From contig CP136490.1 of NCBI GenBank assembly GCA_032768795.1, positions 2,790,001 through 2,854,000 on the forward strand: a stretch of DNA of 64,000 bases, read 5' to 3'. This stretch comes from Tremella fuciformis (taxonomy: Eukaryota > Basidiomycota > Tremellomycetes > Tremellales > Tremellaceae). Below, piece after piece: positions 1 through 11,190 of this stretch. The number at the start of each line of letters is the position of its first letter. The first letter of the stretch is position 1. The translations under genes were made by a program, and so were the position numbers. Under the pieces are notes generated by a model. That model made no database searches and had not been told where the DNA came from. It was given only the letters and a program-made list of their open reading frames with translations.

Positions 1-1
1 A

Positions 2-1420
2 TTCTACCGAGACAACAACGACGACCCATACATCACCTTGAAAGACGTTAGCTGCCTGTTCGTAAGCAAAGTCTCAGCTGACATTCAGGACGACGAGGAT
101 GAGGAAGAAGAGCTCAAGCTCCTCCCTACAGACTCCATGCTCATCACCGCACGCACGACGTCCGACCTCTCCTCGCTCGACTTTCACGTATACGACGACC
201 CCAATTCCTCCCTGTCTACGCATCACGACCTCCTGCTCACCTCGTTCCCCCTGTGCGTCGAGTGGCTTGACTTCCCCTCCGGCTCGTCCTCTTCCGGGTC
301 TGGTAGCTATGTCGCCGTGGGCGGGTTCGACCCGACCATTGAGATCTGGGACGCCGACATGGTCGACGGCCTGTACCCACAGGCCATCCTCGGCCCGTCA
401 CCCAGTATGGAAAAGCCCGAACCGAAACCCTTGGGGACAGGCAAGAAGAAGCGCAAGCAGATCGTGCAGCCGCCTCCAAACGACGAGTATCATACTCGAC
501 CGGTCCTGAGTCTGTCTTGGACACCGAACCACCGGCACCTGCTGCTATCTGGCTCGGCAGACTCGACGGTCAAGCTGTGGGACTTGACTCGGGAGAGCCC
601 CATGCCGGCTCTCAGGAGCTGGGACAGTATACATAAAGGCGAAGACAAGGTGCAGGCGGTCGAGTGGAACAAGAGCACGGGGGGCGGATTGGACAAAGCG
701 GTGTTGAGCGCGGGCGAGCGGACCGTCAAGGTGTGGGACACGCGGGCGGTCGAGAGCTGGATCGGCGTGTCAGTAGGGAGCGACGTCGAGTGTGTGCGGT
801 GGGACCCGTGGGACCCAACGAGCTTCTACGTAAGCCATCCTATGGTTTAGCAGTCGCGAGTATGTTTGCTGACCCCCAGGTCTCCCTGGAGAACGGCCTG
901 ATCCTAGCATACGACTCACGTACACTGTCCTCGACACAAGGAGCGATATCGTCCGCGCCGCCCAAGTTCACGCTATCAGCACACGATGGCCCAGCGTCGG
1001 CACTGGACGTCAACCCGCATATCCGAGGATGCCTCGTGACTGGCGGACAAGACAAGCTGGTCAAGCTCTGGAACGTGATGGACGAGGAGACCGAGGGCGT
1101 CAAAGGCCGGTCGAGGGAGATCTCCATGACTGCCAGCCGGGATCTCGGAGTCGTATGTCTGTACATAAACTTGGGTGATCGGTGCTGATTCTCAGGGCAA
1201 GGTCTTCACGGCTCGGTTCTCGCCTGACCCGGCGACGCCCCTGACGGTCGCTGCAGCGGGCAGCAAGGCCACTTTGCAGATCTGGGATGCGGCATCAAAT
1301 CCTGGCGCGCGGAAAGCGTTTGGGGACCGGTTGAAGAGGCAAGGGAGAGATTTGGGAGAGGTGAAGAAGGGCAGTGGTGTGGTCGGCCTTGATGATGATG
1401 GGGAAGAGGACGATGATTGA
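2..1420 (+). CDS. PWP1: PWP1-type WD40 ribosome-biogenesis protein (5' truncated)
   Basis: Three exons are read: 2-829, 880-1152 and 1196-1420, all joined in phase 0 with gt-ag introns of 50 and 43 nt. The 5' end lies outside the window, so 441 C-terminal residues are visible. The protein has an acidic stretch (DDEDEEEE) and then WD40 blades, with visible endings such as KLWDL, KVWDT, KLWNV and QIWDA, and it finishes in an acidic tail. The N-terminal block (DPYITLKD, then HVYDD and the FPLCVEWLDF stretch) is the PWP1 signature rather than that of a generic WD40 protein. PWP1 acts in the nucleolus in pre-rRNA processing and 60S biogenesis. The gene converges on the ArfGAP gene, whose stop lies about 210 bp downstream. 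Confidence 0.9.
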
Positions 1421-1629
1421 GCATTCGAAGAAGTCTGAACTCATCTGTGTATATACTGTATAGAGTTTGCTGCATTATGACAATCTTGCATGTTTCGACC
1501 AGTCGCCGTGGCCTCTGCGAGATCTGCGCGTATGATCATGGTGCATCATGTGGGCTACACTGGAGTCAGATACACAATCATCATCTTCGGTATCGTAGAT
1601 GTAGGTGGGTGCAGAATGAATGCAGAAGA

Positions 1630-4600
1630 TCAGGCGATGCCGAAGGATATCCGATCCGCAGGAGACAGCCAGACGCCATCGACATACTTCCTCTTGATCC
1701 ATGCTCCCATGGTTCTACTCATCAGCTCGGGTCTCGACATCTCTGTTCAAGCCAGAATCTACTCACTCATCCGAGGGCGCCATGTCCGAAGGTCTGTGTG
1801 CCTCCCAGACGGCATTGGCACGCTCATTACCCCATTGCCGAGCGAGAAGTATGGTCTCTGCTGGCCAGATGTCCAGATCCACAGAGCGAGGTTTCGATAT
1901 ATGGGTGCCAAGAGAGCGATGAATACCGACGCAACGTATGCAGAGGAACAGCACCATTGGTGTCTCGCGCAGACCTGATGAGACAAGTCAGTTTTGCTGT
2001 ATGGAGCAGAGTATCGACTCACTGATTGTAGCCCATCGGGAAGATTTCATGCCTCTCCCGCAATCAGCGCATTTGCTGTTACTCTCCTCGCTCGCGATAG
2101 TCCTCAACAGCCTCATATCCACGTCCGGCCCCTCTTCCGGCCCATGCGCCAAATCCTCGGATTGTGAACGCACCACGCCATCTCCGGGCTGAACTGCATC
2201 GGCGGCTGTAGCACGTCTGGCTGACATCGCGTGATGACTCTCGCTTTTGACTCTGCGACTGCTGCCACTCCCACTGCCACTGCCACTTCCGGTACTGTCG
2301 CCAAGTCCAACTGCTGCCATCTCGAGGACGCGACGCTCGATCTCGGCAGAATCATCATACCAGCTGGTTCGATCGCTAGGTTTGCTTGACGGTGAGGCAT
2401 CAATTCTGAGACTACTATCTGCAGTCGTCGACCCTGTACGCTCAATGACAGGCGTGAGAGTAGATTCATCTGCTGGACTTGATCGAGCTGGTGTGCGCAG
2501 AAAGGATGGTCGGGGTATCTCCAAAGAAGGCGATATTGCGGGCCGGGGAGCCACAGCCTGCGAGACATTCGACCATTGAGACTCGGCAAAGTTGGCGCCC
2601 TGCTTAAGAACCTTCTTCAGACTCGGCTGCCGACGACGCCGATCGAGCTCGGACAATCCTGGCGTCGGTCCCGATCCGTGCGGTACAGGCGGCATGGATC
2701 GCCTCATGCCAGGGTGTCCGAGACCGTGAAGGCCGCCATGCTTGTTGCGGGTGGGTAAGGCATGGTCGTCGAGCGAGCCGGATACGGTACGCAACTTAGA
2801 TGTGTCAAAGGTTCTTACTGATGATGTGCCGTTAATACATGACTCTATGGCGTTGCAGATAGCATACAGCCATTGCTGGTGATCAGTCTTGGGGATGAAG
2901 CCAAAGGGTCAATGTACCTTCATTTCGGCTTCTGATGTCGCTTGATACAGTCGCTTGCCCTGAGTTGGCGTGACAATTTCGAACACGAAACGTCGGTCCG
3001 TTCCCCTCCCTTCTCGAACACTGGCAAACTTGAGGTCGATGATTGCGTGAGCGTGGTCAGGCTGCTCAAATCCGTCATGTCGGTACTAATCGTTAGCAGA
3101 ATCGCGAGTCAATCGCCGCCGATACTGACCTCGAAAATACTTGAATGATCTAACACCACCCAGTATTCTTGTTATGAGCCTGATAATGACAATAGAATGT
3201 GATTCTCACTCTCCCATTTGCTTTTGGGCCCGGCTTTGCTCAGACCCTCCCAGGTCCCAGCGCCCCACAGGACCCCTTCTTTCTTCCGGCCTACTTCTTC
3301 GCGCTGCGCATCTTCGTCACCGGCTCCGTCGAGTCCACCAACACCGCCAAGGTATGATTTGCTCGGAGTGCCCTCTGCGAGGCCTAAAGGGACAGACTCG
3401 ATTGAAGGCAGATGGTCCGGCGTCGTTGTCCCAGCGTGCATTGATCGCCTTTTCAGTCCTACCGGCCGGCCGGGCGTGTCTCCACCAGGCAGTCCTAATA
3501 CCGGTCGAGTTGCGCTATCGAGAGACATGCGTGCACTTCGACTGGAAGGGCCATCTGCAAGATTTGCGAGACTGATCGAGCTCGCGGAGGGATTCAGCAA
3601 GTCACGCAACTTGCCTCCAAGCACCGATTTCTGTATTTTGTGGATTCGTTTGGGTTTGCGGTGTTCGATGCCGGCACTGGGGGAAGTAGATATCTGGGCC
3701 GGTAGGTTCGCTTGCGGTTGCAAGTACTCGTCCGACGGGATTGATCCTGCTGAACCTGGAGGGTCGTTCCCCGCGGCCGCCTGCTCCAGCTCCGTGGTCT
3801 GCTTCTCTCTCATGGCCCATGCCGTCAGGAGATCCAGTCTCACCTGTCCAAGCTGAACCAATGACTGGGTTAAAGAGTTGCTCATTCGCTGACTCTCCGG
3901 TTTCGTGCGTGACTCCGATGTCGGCTCGGCGGGACCTACTGAAGGAACATTTGGCTTGGGTGTCTTCTCTAGGAGCGACTCATCCCTTGATGCCACTGGA
4001 TTATCCCCCAATACACTGCCAGCCCAGGTGTACAGCCCTACGAGCAGGTCGACGCATCCGACCGAGCTAGGCGGAACCGCATAAAGCAGAGTAGAATGAT
4101 GATTGTATCGGGCAAAGTTGAAGTTTGCTAGTCGCGAGGCTTGCGCATGATCGTGGCTGTTCGTGCGGACTGGAGTCGGCCGACCGTTTGGAGGCTGTAG
4201 ATGTGTGGAGACTCCTCCGCCTTGCTGGGTGGACGCAGGCGCCAAGTAGACTGATGTCTGGTGATAGAACTGCTTGGCGATGTTCTGCAATATGAGCTTG
4301 CGACGACAGCTGCTCACAAGGGAGCTCACGTCAAATTTCTCCTGGGCTCTGCCGTTTCCTACCCCTTGACGCTTGAGCTCCGACTTGACAGCCGCGACGT
4401 TCCTTTCCACCAGCACTTCGAGCTCCTCGCGCTCTTTCCGCCTCTTGTATCGCTTCGCTTTCCTGATACCAGTACCACTGTTCCATATGTCACCCTGCAA
4501 ACCAAAGCCGCCCTCCAACCACGTCCCCAGCTCGGACAAGCTTGCGAGCATGTCGTCCTCGGCCTTCTCCAGCTGATCGAGCAGGCTCGTTACTACGGCT

Positions 4601-4869
4601 GTGGTCATGAGGACCGATTTGAGGAGGCGCTTCAGGACATGGGCCGAGTGATCCAAGGAGGTGAAAGTTGACCGCAGTAGCAACGAATCGGCAGCCGGCT
4701 TGATGGGGAGCAGTAGCTCGGCGGATGTGTCTGGCATCGGCGCGGGAGGAGCTAGTGGGACCTTGACACCTTTGGGCAGAGGCAGGGGCGAGACTCGGCC
4801 GGTCGAGCTGGTTGCCGCCGAATGAGACGATAGGCGGGACGAGCCGGCACTTGACAAAGAGGGGTCCAT
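1630..4869 (-). CDS. BAR-PH-ArfGAP protein (ACAP/centaurin type)
   Basis: Six exons close in frame: 4869-3210, 3167-3130, 3085-2918, 2875-2023, 1974-1767 and 1717-1630, giving 1004 aa. Introns are 42-49 nt. The order is an N-terminal helical BAR-like region (about residues 60-400, with a low-complexity insert), a PH domain (about 510-640, containing KWEKYWVVLDH and RRFVFEIVT), a disordered Ser/Pro linker with a Gly-Ser repeat, and a C-terminal ArfGAP domain (about 880-1000). The ArfGAP domain keeps CADC...CIRC, the GIHRSLGTHIS motif with the catalytic arginine, and NERANAVWEA. Such proteins stimulate GTP hydrolysis on Arf at curved membranes in vesicle traffic. The spacing between the two zinc CxxC pairs is 23 residues instead of the usual 16, an insertion at an intron junction. 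The start is the first ATG of the long open frame. Confidence 0.88.
2258..2291. repeat. CCACTG-type hexamer repeat inside the ArfGAP linker
   Basis: A short imperfect array of the hexamer CCACTG/CCACTT encodes, on the minus strand, an alternating Gly-Ser run in the linker between the PH and ArfGAP domains. Such arrays are prone to length change, but here the frame is intact. Confidence 0.7.
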
Positions 4870-5364
4870 TGTCGATGAATCGTATGCAGAAGCTCGGTGG
4901 CAAGGGCGGACTGGGACTGCCAGGGCTGTTAAAGGGGGAGGAGGGCGGCTCGCCTGTTAGTCGAGCTGAGTCGGGGGCAAGGCGAGATCGTCACAAGCTG
5001 TGTCAGGGCCTGAAGAACCTCATGGTGACTGTGTCGATGTCCGTGATGTGCTTGTGCTCATCGCCATCCGAAGCTCCGTTGTCGTCGTCGTTCTCGCTGT
5101 CGATGTCGTTGACGGGACCAAAAGTCAACGTCACGGCGCGTGCCGACGGCGCCCGGCAAACGAACCAACGCCCCTGAACGTTTCAGATCTCAGGGACTTC
5201 CGATCATAATGACGTGGACTTTGCCATGCGTGACAGGACCGTATCACAAAATCCAAAAGTTGAGCGGCAACGATGACGAAAGACGATACTAGAAGGCATG
5301 GCAGTCGTGCGCGTTGCAACTACACTCCTACTCGAAACACAGTCGGATCACATCGAAAGACAGG
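4870..5364. other. intergenic region between the ArfGAP and PBDC1 starts
   Basis: About 495 bp separate the divergent start codons of the ArfGAP gene (-) and the PBDC1 gene (+), so the stretch must hold both promoters. I see no convincing TATA box, RNA gene or conserved ORF. It contains none of the AGCCGA elements found in the metabolic cluster, so it served as one of the control regions for that motif. Confidence 0.6.
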
Positions 5365-6010
5365 ATGGGCGAAGAATTCGACCCCGAGACAGCCGGCAAT
5401 GCCGCCGAAATCGAAATGCAATTCGCCGTGCAAACGGTGGAGCACCTCGAGGTGAGACGAGCACGATTGAGCGAGGCGCACCGTGAAGCTGATGGCTAGT
5501 AGACCTACGAAAAGCTCATCACCTCCTTACCACCTCGGAAACTGAAGTTGACACCGTCAGCTACATTCAATTTGAGGTGTGACAAGCTGATCGCCAGGAT
5601 CGATGATGACATCCTGAATCACTTCTTCGAGATCTTCCCCGAATACAAGTTCGACGATGCTCTACGTGAGCTGGATGAGAACAGTATGAAGTCGGCAAAA
5701 GGCAAGGAGAGATGGAGAGACTTCATCATGCCTGTTCGTCCAGCTGTTCATCTGGCATGCTCGAGCTGATGTCCCAGTACGAGAAGAAGCTCAAAGACTA
5801 TAACTTTGGCACGCTTGTGCGCAAATTCAGCAACCGGCCATATGCAGAGGACAACTCCATACTTGTCACAAGAGTACAGTTCTTCGCCATCGAGGTGAGT
5901 TCGTCGCCTCGACTCTATGTCGAGGCTAATGTCAGATCGCACGGAACCGAGCAGGACTCAACGACACGGTGTATCAAGACGCGCAGGCGAAGAAGAAGGC
6001 ATCATCATGA
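5365..6010 (+). CDS. PBDC1: PBDC1 / YPL225W family co-translational eEF1A chaperone
   Basis: Five exons (5365-5451, 5503-5555, 5598-5733, 5778-5894, 5936-6010) close to a 155-aa protein. It opens MGEEFDPETAGNAAEIEMQF and carries ETYEKL, PRKLKLTP, KSAKGKERWRDFIMPYE, DYNFGTL and the terminal IARNRAGLND, a near end-to-end match to the PBDC1 family (old name polysaccharide biosynthesis domain containing 1). The yeast homologue YPL225W/Chp1 has been shown to assist folding of nascent eEF1A at the ribosome; the old name is misleading. Introns are 41-51 nt. Its stop lies 35 bp from the convergent stop of the MFAP1 gene. Confidence 0.93.
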
Positions 6011-6045
6011 CATGCAGTGCTGGATGTATTACTGTACAAAATGGA

Positions 6046-7725
6046 CTATCTTCGCCTGTCCCGATCGCGTTCTCTGTCTCGGTCATCCCGACGATCCCTA
6101 TCTCTCCGCGGACTTCTGCTCCGGCTCCTGTTACGACCATCTCCTCGGTGAAATTCCCGTTCGTGATTGTCGTGATTCTTTTCTCTTCGACGACTGTAGT
6201 CTCGGTCATCGCGATCGTCTCGGTCATACCCCCTGTCCCGTCCATAAGATTGCCTCTCCTCAGCGAATCTCCTCTCTCTGCCCTCTTCACGATAGCGAGA
6301 CCGTCCATCGTCTCTGGGCTGATCCCGATCGCCCCATGCACGGGAGGGTGCACCGCCGTATCCAAGGGCTGCCGAGTTCGCGCTCGTGCCGGCTGCTGGA
6401 TTCCCCATACCACCCATGGGGTCGTTGATATTGTTGTTCGGGCAGTCTTTGCGCAAATGTGGCCCACCGCAATTCCAGCATCCTTCCTGAGTCTGACCCG
6501 GTTGACCGAACGCGCTCGAGCTTTGTCTCGCGGCTGTTCCCCAACCCCCTTGTGAGGTGTCCTGGTCTGCCAAATGGGTGTATTTGCTGCGCGACATCTT
6601 GCCGTAATCTCGGACTTGCAGGACCTTGGGCAGCATGGACATGTCAACGGCACTCTCCGTCGCAAGGGTGTAATCTCGGTTTGCAAGATCGTCATCCTGG
6701 CGGTCAGCGCTGTGACAGACTCGAACCGCTAGACTGACCAAGTGGAAAGCACCCTTGTGGTAGTACTTCTGCATGAAGCCCATCTCGCCCTTCTCCTTGG
6801 CTCGTGTTGCCTCGGCATGCTCCATGTCCTCCCGTAGCCTCTGCTCTTCTGGCAAGGCTCGTCGTCGCTCGATCTCCTCCCTTTCTGCATCTTTGGCTGC
6901 CTGAGCCTCTTTGTCTCTCAGCAGTCGAGCCAGCTCTCTCGCTCGCCATTCTTCGAACTCGGTAGCGGGATCGAGACCGTCTGTGTCGTCCACATCAGGC
7001 TGCAAGTCGAGTGCCTCTCCTGTGATCATCAGCCTTGCAACTCCTTCTATTTTCAAGAATAGACTGACTCTCTGCCAGTTCACGCCGTATGGTCTCCCCA
7101 GCCAGATCCTTCGAATCCAGCTTGCGTTGTTCCCGCATCTCCTCTTCCTCTCTCAGCGCCGCTTCTGCTGCTGCAGCCGCCTTCTCCTGTGTCATTCCTC
7201 GCTGGTCCTTCCTCACAAAGACCGGGCGGAAAGCTGGCTTCTTCACCTCCTCGTCCGATTCTTCCTCCTCTGAGTCGGTCTCATACTCGCTCGACTCCTC
7301 ACCCGGTACGCGGGGTTTCACGTCCTCCTCGTCCTCATCCTCTTCATCGCTTTCTTCTTCCTCACTCTCCTCTTCCACTCCTACGCATCAGACCGGTCTA
7401 GCTCTGGCCAAGACAACTCACTCGGTTTAGGTGGACGCGGCACCTCGCCACCGACCAAGACTCGTCCTCCTTCCACCTTGACGTCTTTGAGCTGCACCTT
7501 CATCTGAGGCTTCACATCTCTCTGCACACTTGTGATGACCCGTCCAGCGCCTCCCGCGACCAGATTCGGATCAGGCTTGGCCGGTGCGGGCGCCTGTACT
7601 GGGGCGACATCTTCGTCGGACTCGTCAGAATCAGAGCGGACATCGGCAAGCGGCTTGTTCTTGAAGTATCGCACTTTCGAAGGCTTGGCGAGCGGCCTGT
7701 TGGCCATCGCAGCGGGCGCAGGCAT
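6046..7725 (-). CDS. MFAP1: MFAP1-type spliceosomal protein with C-terminal zinc knuckle and Arg/Asp-rich tail
   Basis: Four exons (7725-7422, 7380-7069, 7019-6739, 6696-6046) give 515 aa. The N-terminal part is acidic and Glu-rich with RPVFVRKDQRG. The middle holds the MFAP1 core: EFEEWRARELARLLRDK, GFMQKYYHKGAFH, then MLPKVLQVRDYGKMSRSKYTHLADQDTS. MFAP1 is a component of the activated spliceosome that contacts Prp38. After the core comes a CCHC-like knuckle, CWNCGGPHLRKDC (Cx2Cx3Hx4C, one residue shorter than the retroviral type), then a tail of about 130 residues dominated by RD, RE and RS dipeptides. MFAP1 proteins I know end soon after the core, so the knuckle and tail are a lineage extension. 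The gene is head-to-head with the PPR gene, 170 bp between start codons. Confidence 0.88.
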
Positions 7726-7895
7726 CTTCGCTTCCTCTGCCAGACCAACTACCAGCCAAAGAGGTGAAGTTGTAACCGAGCCAGAGGGTTGTGCTATGAG
7801 TCCTCCGACGGGACCTAAATTTCAGTGCACTTTGACCAGATCACTGGCATTTTCAGCTTCTTCACCATACATTGCCCTACACGCCATCGACGAGG

Positions 7896-10334
7896 ATGCA
7901 AGCATGGGGAAGGGCGGCATCGCGGCGTCTGGCTGCGACCCGAATGGCTAGTGGTACCTACGTACCGCCTGTCAGGCCGCTCGACACGCCAACACCGCCG
8001 CAAGTCCGGCTTCTCGTCCGGGGTTCTCTCAAGTCGGAGGTCGATGGCGATGATGGGATCCCTTTCGCGGGCCCTTCCCGCATCCCGGACAGCAGAGCTC
8101 CTCGGCATTCGCCTCGAGCTCCTAGCTCACATGATCACGCGGACTCACCGATGTGGAGCGCAGCATACGAAACATTGCACCCAGAAGACACTCCGAATAC
8201 GGCCTACCTCCGTGCGAGACTACGGGCTGCGCTTAGGCGTATGCCCGACGACATGTCCATAACGAGCTATAGAACGCTGCTTGACGTCACACATCCCCTC
8301 CTACGTTCCGAAAACAGCTCTCTCCTCGACTCTTACCTCGTCAAAATCGCTGATAGCCTCTGCCGGCCTCCGACCAACCAGCCGCTTCTGCCTTGGCAGC
8401 AAGCTCACGCAGCAGAGGTCCTGGGATACTGTTGGTCTCGACAAACGGCGCTGCACAGAGCCGAAGGAGGAGATGAAATGAGAGTCATGGCCACCGCGAA
8501 GGCTTTCGGCGATTACTTGCTAGGACAAGCGGTTGCAAGATCGTCCGAACCTGCACGCTTCGAGCGCCTGTTGCACGTGTTGGAAGAAACATTAGCGAAC
8601 TTTGGCAGAGCGATACCTGGCGCACGATTGCCGACCCCGATCACGGCCGCCTGGATTGTATTGCGCGCAGAGAATCACATCACGACACCGGTCAATACCA
8701 GTCTCACTTTTCCCGCCCTCTCCGTGATCGTTTCGCACCTGGAGATCATGGGATTCTCGGGATCGAGGTGGACGAAAGCAGCACGGACGTTCATGTCATC
8801 ACAAGACGGCCAGATCCCGCTGCCAACTTCGCTGGAAGGCTTGGAAGGCATTATCACTTCGCTGCGCGCACGCGAGGACGATCAAGGTGTTTTCTCCCTG
8901 TGGAACCGCTACGAGCATCTGTTGCGCCACCCAGACGAGGTGCCAGAATCCAATCCGATCCTTCATCCCGACATGCGCGGCGAATTGCTTGCTAGATTCA
9001 TCCGGTCCATGCTTCGACCTTCGCGCAAGCGGGCTTCTGCACCCGGGACCGATTCCGACCTGATCCAGAACATACTGTCATTTGCGCCGAGACCCATACC
9101 GCGACCAATACATCGCGTATTCTTGGCATATCGAGCCAAATCAATAGACTACATCGACCAGCAGCAGTCAGTCGGATCCGACTCAAGCGAAATGACATCG
9201 ATCGACGAGTCGGCGACAGTGCTTCCCGAAGAGCGGCGGGGCAACACCCTCGCAAATCTTAAAGCGACCTGGAAAGCGACTCGTGCGGACGGAGGCGTCC
9301 GTGATGTGGCGATGTACATGATATATTTTGCCGGGCTGGGACGTCTCAGCGATGTAGAGGGTTTGCAAGAGGCATGGAACGAGCTGGTGCAGGATAACGA
9401 CGCCAAGCAGCTTTTCATCGAGAACTCAGGACCTCGTCAGTCGACTCAGTGGCCATCGACCGGTGCTCTCAACGTCGTTCTTTCCGCTGCTCTGAACGTA
9501 CCGAAAATCGGCGGTCCAGTCGGTCTCGGCCTGTTCGAGCAATGCATCCAGCCCGGCTCTGCAATCAAAGTCGACATGGTGACTATCAATACGGTGCTTA
9601 GACATCACGCTCGGCAGCGCGACATAGAGGCGATGAACCGGCTGATCACGCTTGCGCTCCAGAAAGGCCTAAGTCCAGACATTGTTACTTTCACGACCCT
9701 GGTGCAAGGGATGTTGAAGGCGGGTCGCCTTGACTTGGCCAAACAGATTCTCAACTCGATGAATGAGCGCGGCGTCAAGCCTAACGAACGCATGTGCTCG
9801 ATGCTGATAGCCGACCTCGCGAAAAATGGGGACAAGGTCGGACTGGAACGTGCAGAAGAGCTCCTCGCGGAAATGCGGCGGAACAAGATGGACACGGGCT
9901 CAGTCACTTGGACTGCCCTGATCGCCGGCTACTTCCGGGGTGGATGGGAGACCGACGGCTGGGATGCGGTAGCCCGCATGGAGCGCACGGGCGTCAAGAT
10001 GAATCGCATCACGTACAACATCATCCTCAAACAAGCGCACGACAAGGAACTCGAAGCGAAACAATCTATGCCGAAGGGCGGGTGGCGACGTGGAGAAGAG
10101 AGCTTGGCCTACAAGATCTATCAGAGGATGGTGGCGGACGGCGTTCAGCCGAATTCAGATACGTACATCATCGTGCTCGGTCCGTTGATCAAGGCACAGA
10201 AGTGGTGGGAGGCGGACGAGATTGTGCGAGACATGCAGGCGAGGGAGTTTAATGCGGAGAGCGGGGTGCTCCGGGGCTTGCTGAGAAGGGTCAGATTGAG
10301 GCGTCACAAGGCGGCATTACCACTAGGTTCTTGA
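7896..10334 (+). CDS. mitochondrial pentatricopeptide-repeat protein
   Basis: A single uninterrupted frame of 812 aa runs from the first in-frame ATG at 7896. Its N-terminus (MQAWGRAASRRLAATRMASG) is rich in Arg, Ala and Ser and lacks acidic residues, as expected of a mitochondrial presequence. The C-terminal third, about residues 535-790, contains several 35-residue PPR units, for example VTINTVLRHHARQRD, VTFTTLVQGMLKAGRLDLA, GVKPNERMCSMLIADLAK, VTWTALIAGYF and PNSDTYIIVLGPLI. PPR proteins bind organellar RNA and govern its processing, stability or translation. The lack of introns contrasts with most neighbours. The RNA target cannot be told from the sequence. Confidence 0.85.
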   Translation: MQAWGRAASRRLAATRMASGTYVPPVRPLDTPTPPQVRLLVRGSLKSEVDGDDGIPFAGPSRIPDSRAPRHSPRAPSSHDHADSPMWSAAYETLHPEDTPNTAYLRARLRAALRRMPDDMSITSYRTLLDVTHPLLRSENSSLLDSYLVKIADSLCRPPTNQPLLPWQQAHAAEVLGYCWSRQTALHRAEGGDEMRVMATAKAFGDYLLGQAVARSSEPARFERLLHVLEETLANFGRAIPGARLPTPITAAWIVLRAENHITTPVNTSLTFPALSVIVSHLEIMGFSGSRWTKAARTFMSSQDGQIPLPTSLEGLEGIITSLRAREDDQGVFSLWNRYEHLLRHPDEVPESNPILHPDMRGELLARFIRSMLRPSRKRASAPGTDSDLIQNILSFAPRPIPRPIHRVFLAYRAKSIDYIDQQQSVGSDSSEMTSIDESATVLPEERRGNTLANLKATWKATRADGGVRDVAMYMIYFAGLGRLSDVEGLQEAWNELVQDNDAKQLFIENSGPRQSTQWPSTGALNVVLSAALNVPKIGGPVGLGLFEQCIQPGSAIKVDMVTINTVLRHHARQRDIEAMNRLITLALQKGLSPDIVTFTTLVQGMLKAGRLDLAKQILNSMNERGVKPNERMCSMLIADLAKNGDKVGLERAEELLAEMRRNKMDTGSVTWTALIAGYFRGGWETDGWDAVARMERTGVKMNRITYNIILKQAHDKELEAKQSMPKGGWRRGEESLAYKIYQRMVADGVQPNSDTYIIVLGPLIKAQKWWEADEIVRDMQAREFNAESGVLRGLLRRVRLRRHKAALPLGS

Positions 10335-11190
10335 TGCAACCCTCGAAAGTCATCGTGAGCAATCCATATGCGATACTCATGCAGTAAACAATTCACAAGC
10401 CGATTACGATCTCCTATCTATAGTCTGTAGTGGCAGCAGGGGCCAAATTCAAACACGCCCACATTTGCACTCAACGGTTGTACTCAGGAGAGGATAGGCT
10501 CTACAACATGGGTGGCCTTCGCTGACCGGCGAGGCAAGTGTATCATACGACACCCGGAGTGTGGCTTCCTCATGAAAAGGGGATGGCTGGGACGCTCCTC
10601 GGCAACTGGACTTCTTGTGGGTCAGCGACAGGCGTGTTCGTGTCCTCCTCTAGGACCAGGCCGGGCACTTGGATGATGTGCCGCACGCCGTGAGTACATT
10701 CTCTGCCATTAATTCTCTGCTATCAAACTTTCCGGATGTCAATGTCGGGGGCTGCTGGTCGTACGATCCACTCCGGCAGATATTGGCTCGCCAAATACAC
10801 CCCCACGACCCTTGCCACCAATGTCCGTAGTGCTACCAAGATGGACACCGACCAGGATTCGCGCCAACATCCTTGGATTCCGGACATGAGACCAAAATAC
10901 CTTCATAGCAAGACGATTTTGACCAAAGTCACGGTCAGAGGGTTTCAGCGAAAGTCAAGGGAGAATCACTTTTTTTCGAATACTATTGGATGCCAGCCGG
11001 CGGTCATGGTCAAAGGATAAGGATGGATACAAGAGTGTGTGAAGGAGAAGCATCAATTCGCGATAGCCACAAAACGTCTTTGAAAGGATATCCTTCGTTG
11101 CTCAGACAAGCTTAAGGTTGGACTGATTCGCCACCGTCCCCTCCAACACGCCTCTCTTGGCTAAGCCTCAAGACGGATGTCAACTCGATC
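10335..11190. other. intergenic region, no gene recognised
   Basis: About 855 bp lie between the PPR stop and the first tandem cysteine-rich gene. The longest open stretch (about 10736-11020) has no family resemblance and no plausible splice partners. I see no tRNA-like box B. One isolated AGCCGA hexamer occurs near 10398, the only one I found in non-cluster intergenic DNA. A pyrimidine-rich stretch just before 11190 may belong to the downstream promoter or 5' UTR. Confidence 0.55.

Noticed and set aside
1417..2025. Plus-strand frames of about 160-200 codons opposite the ArfGAP end
   Set aside because: They are antisense shadows of the ArfGAP exons 1630-2023, which have a strong domain match.
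10398..10403. An AGCCGA hexamer far from the cluster
   Set aside because: It is single and isolated; about one is expected by chance in intergenic DNA of this size.
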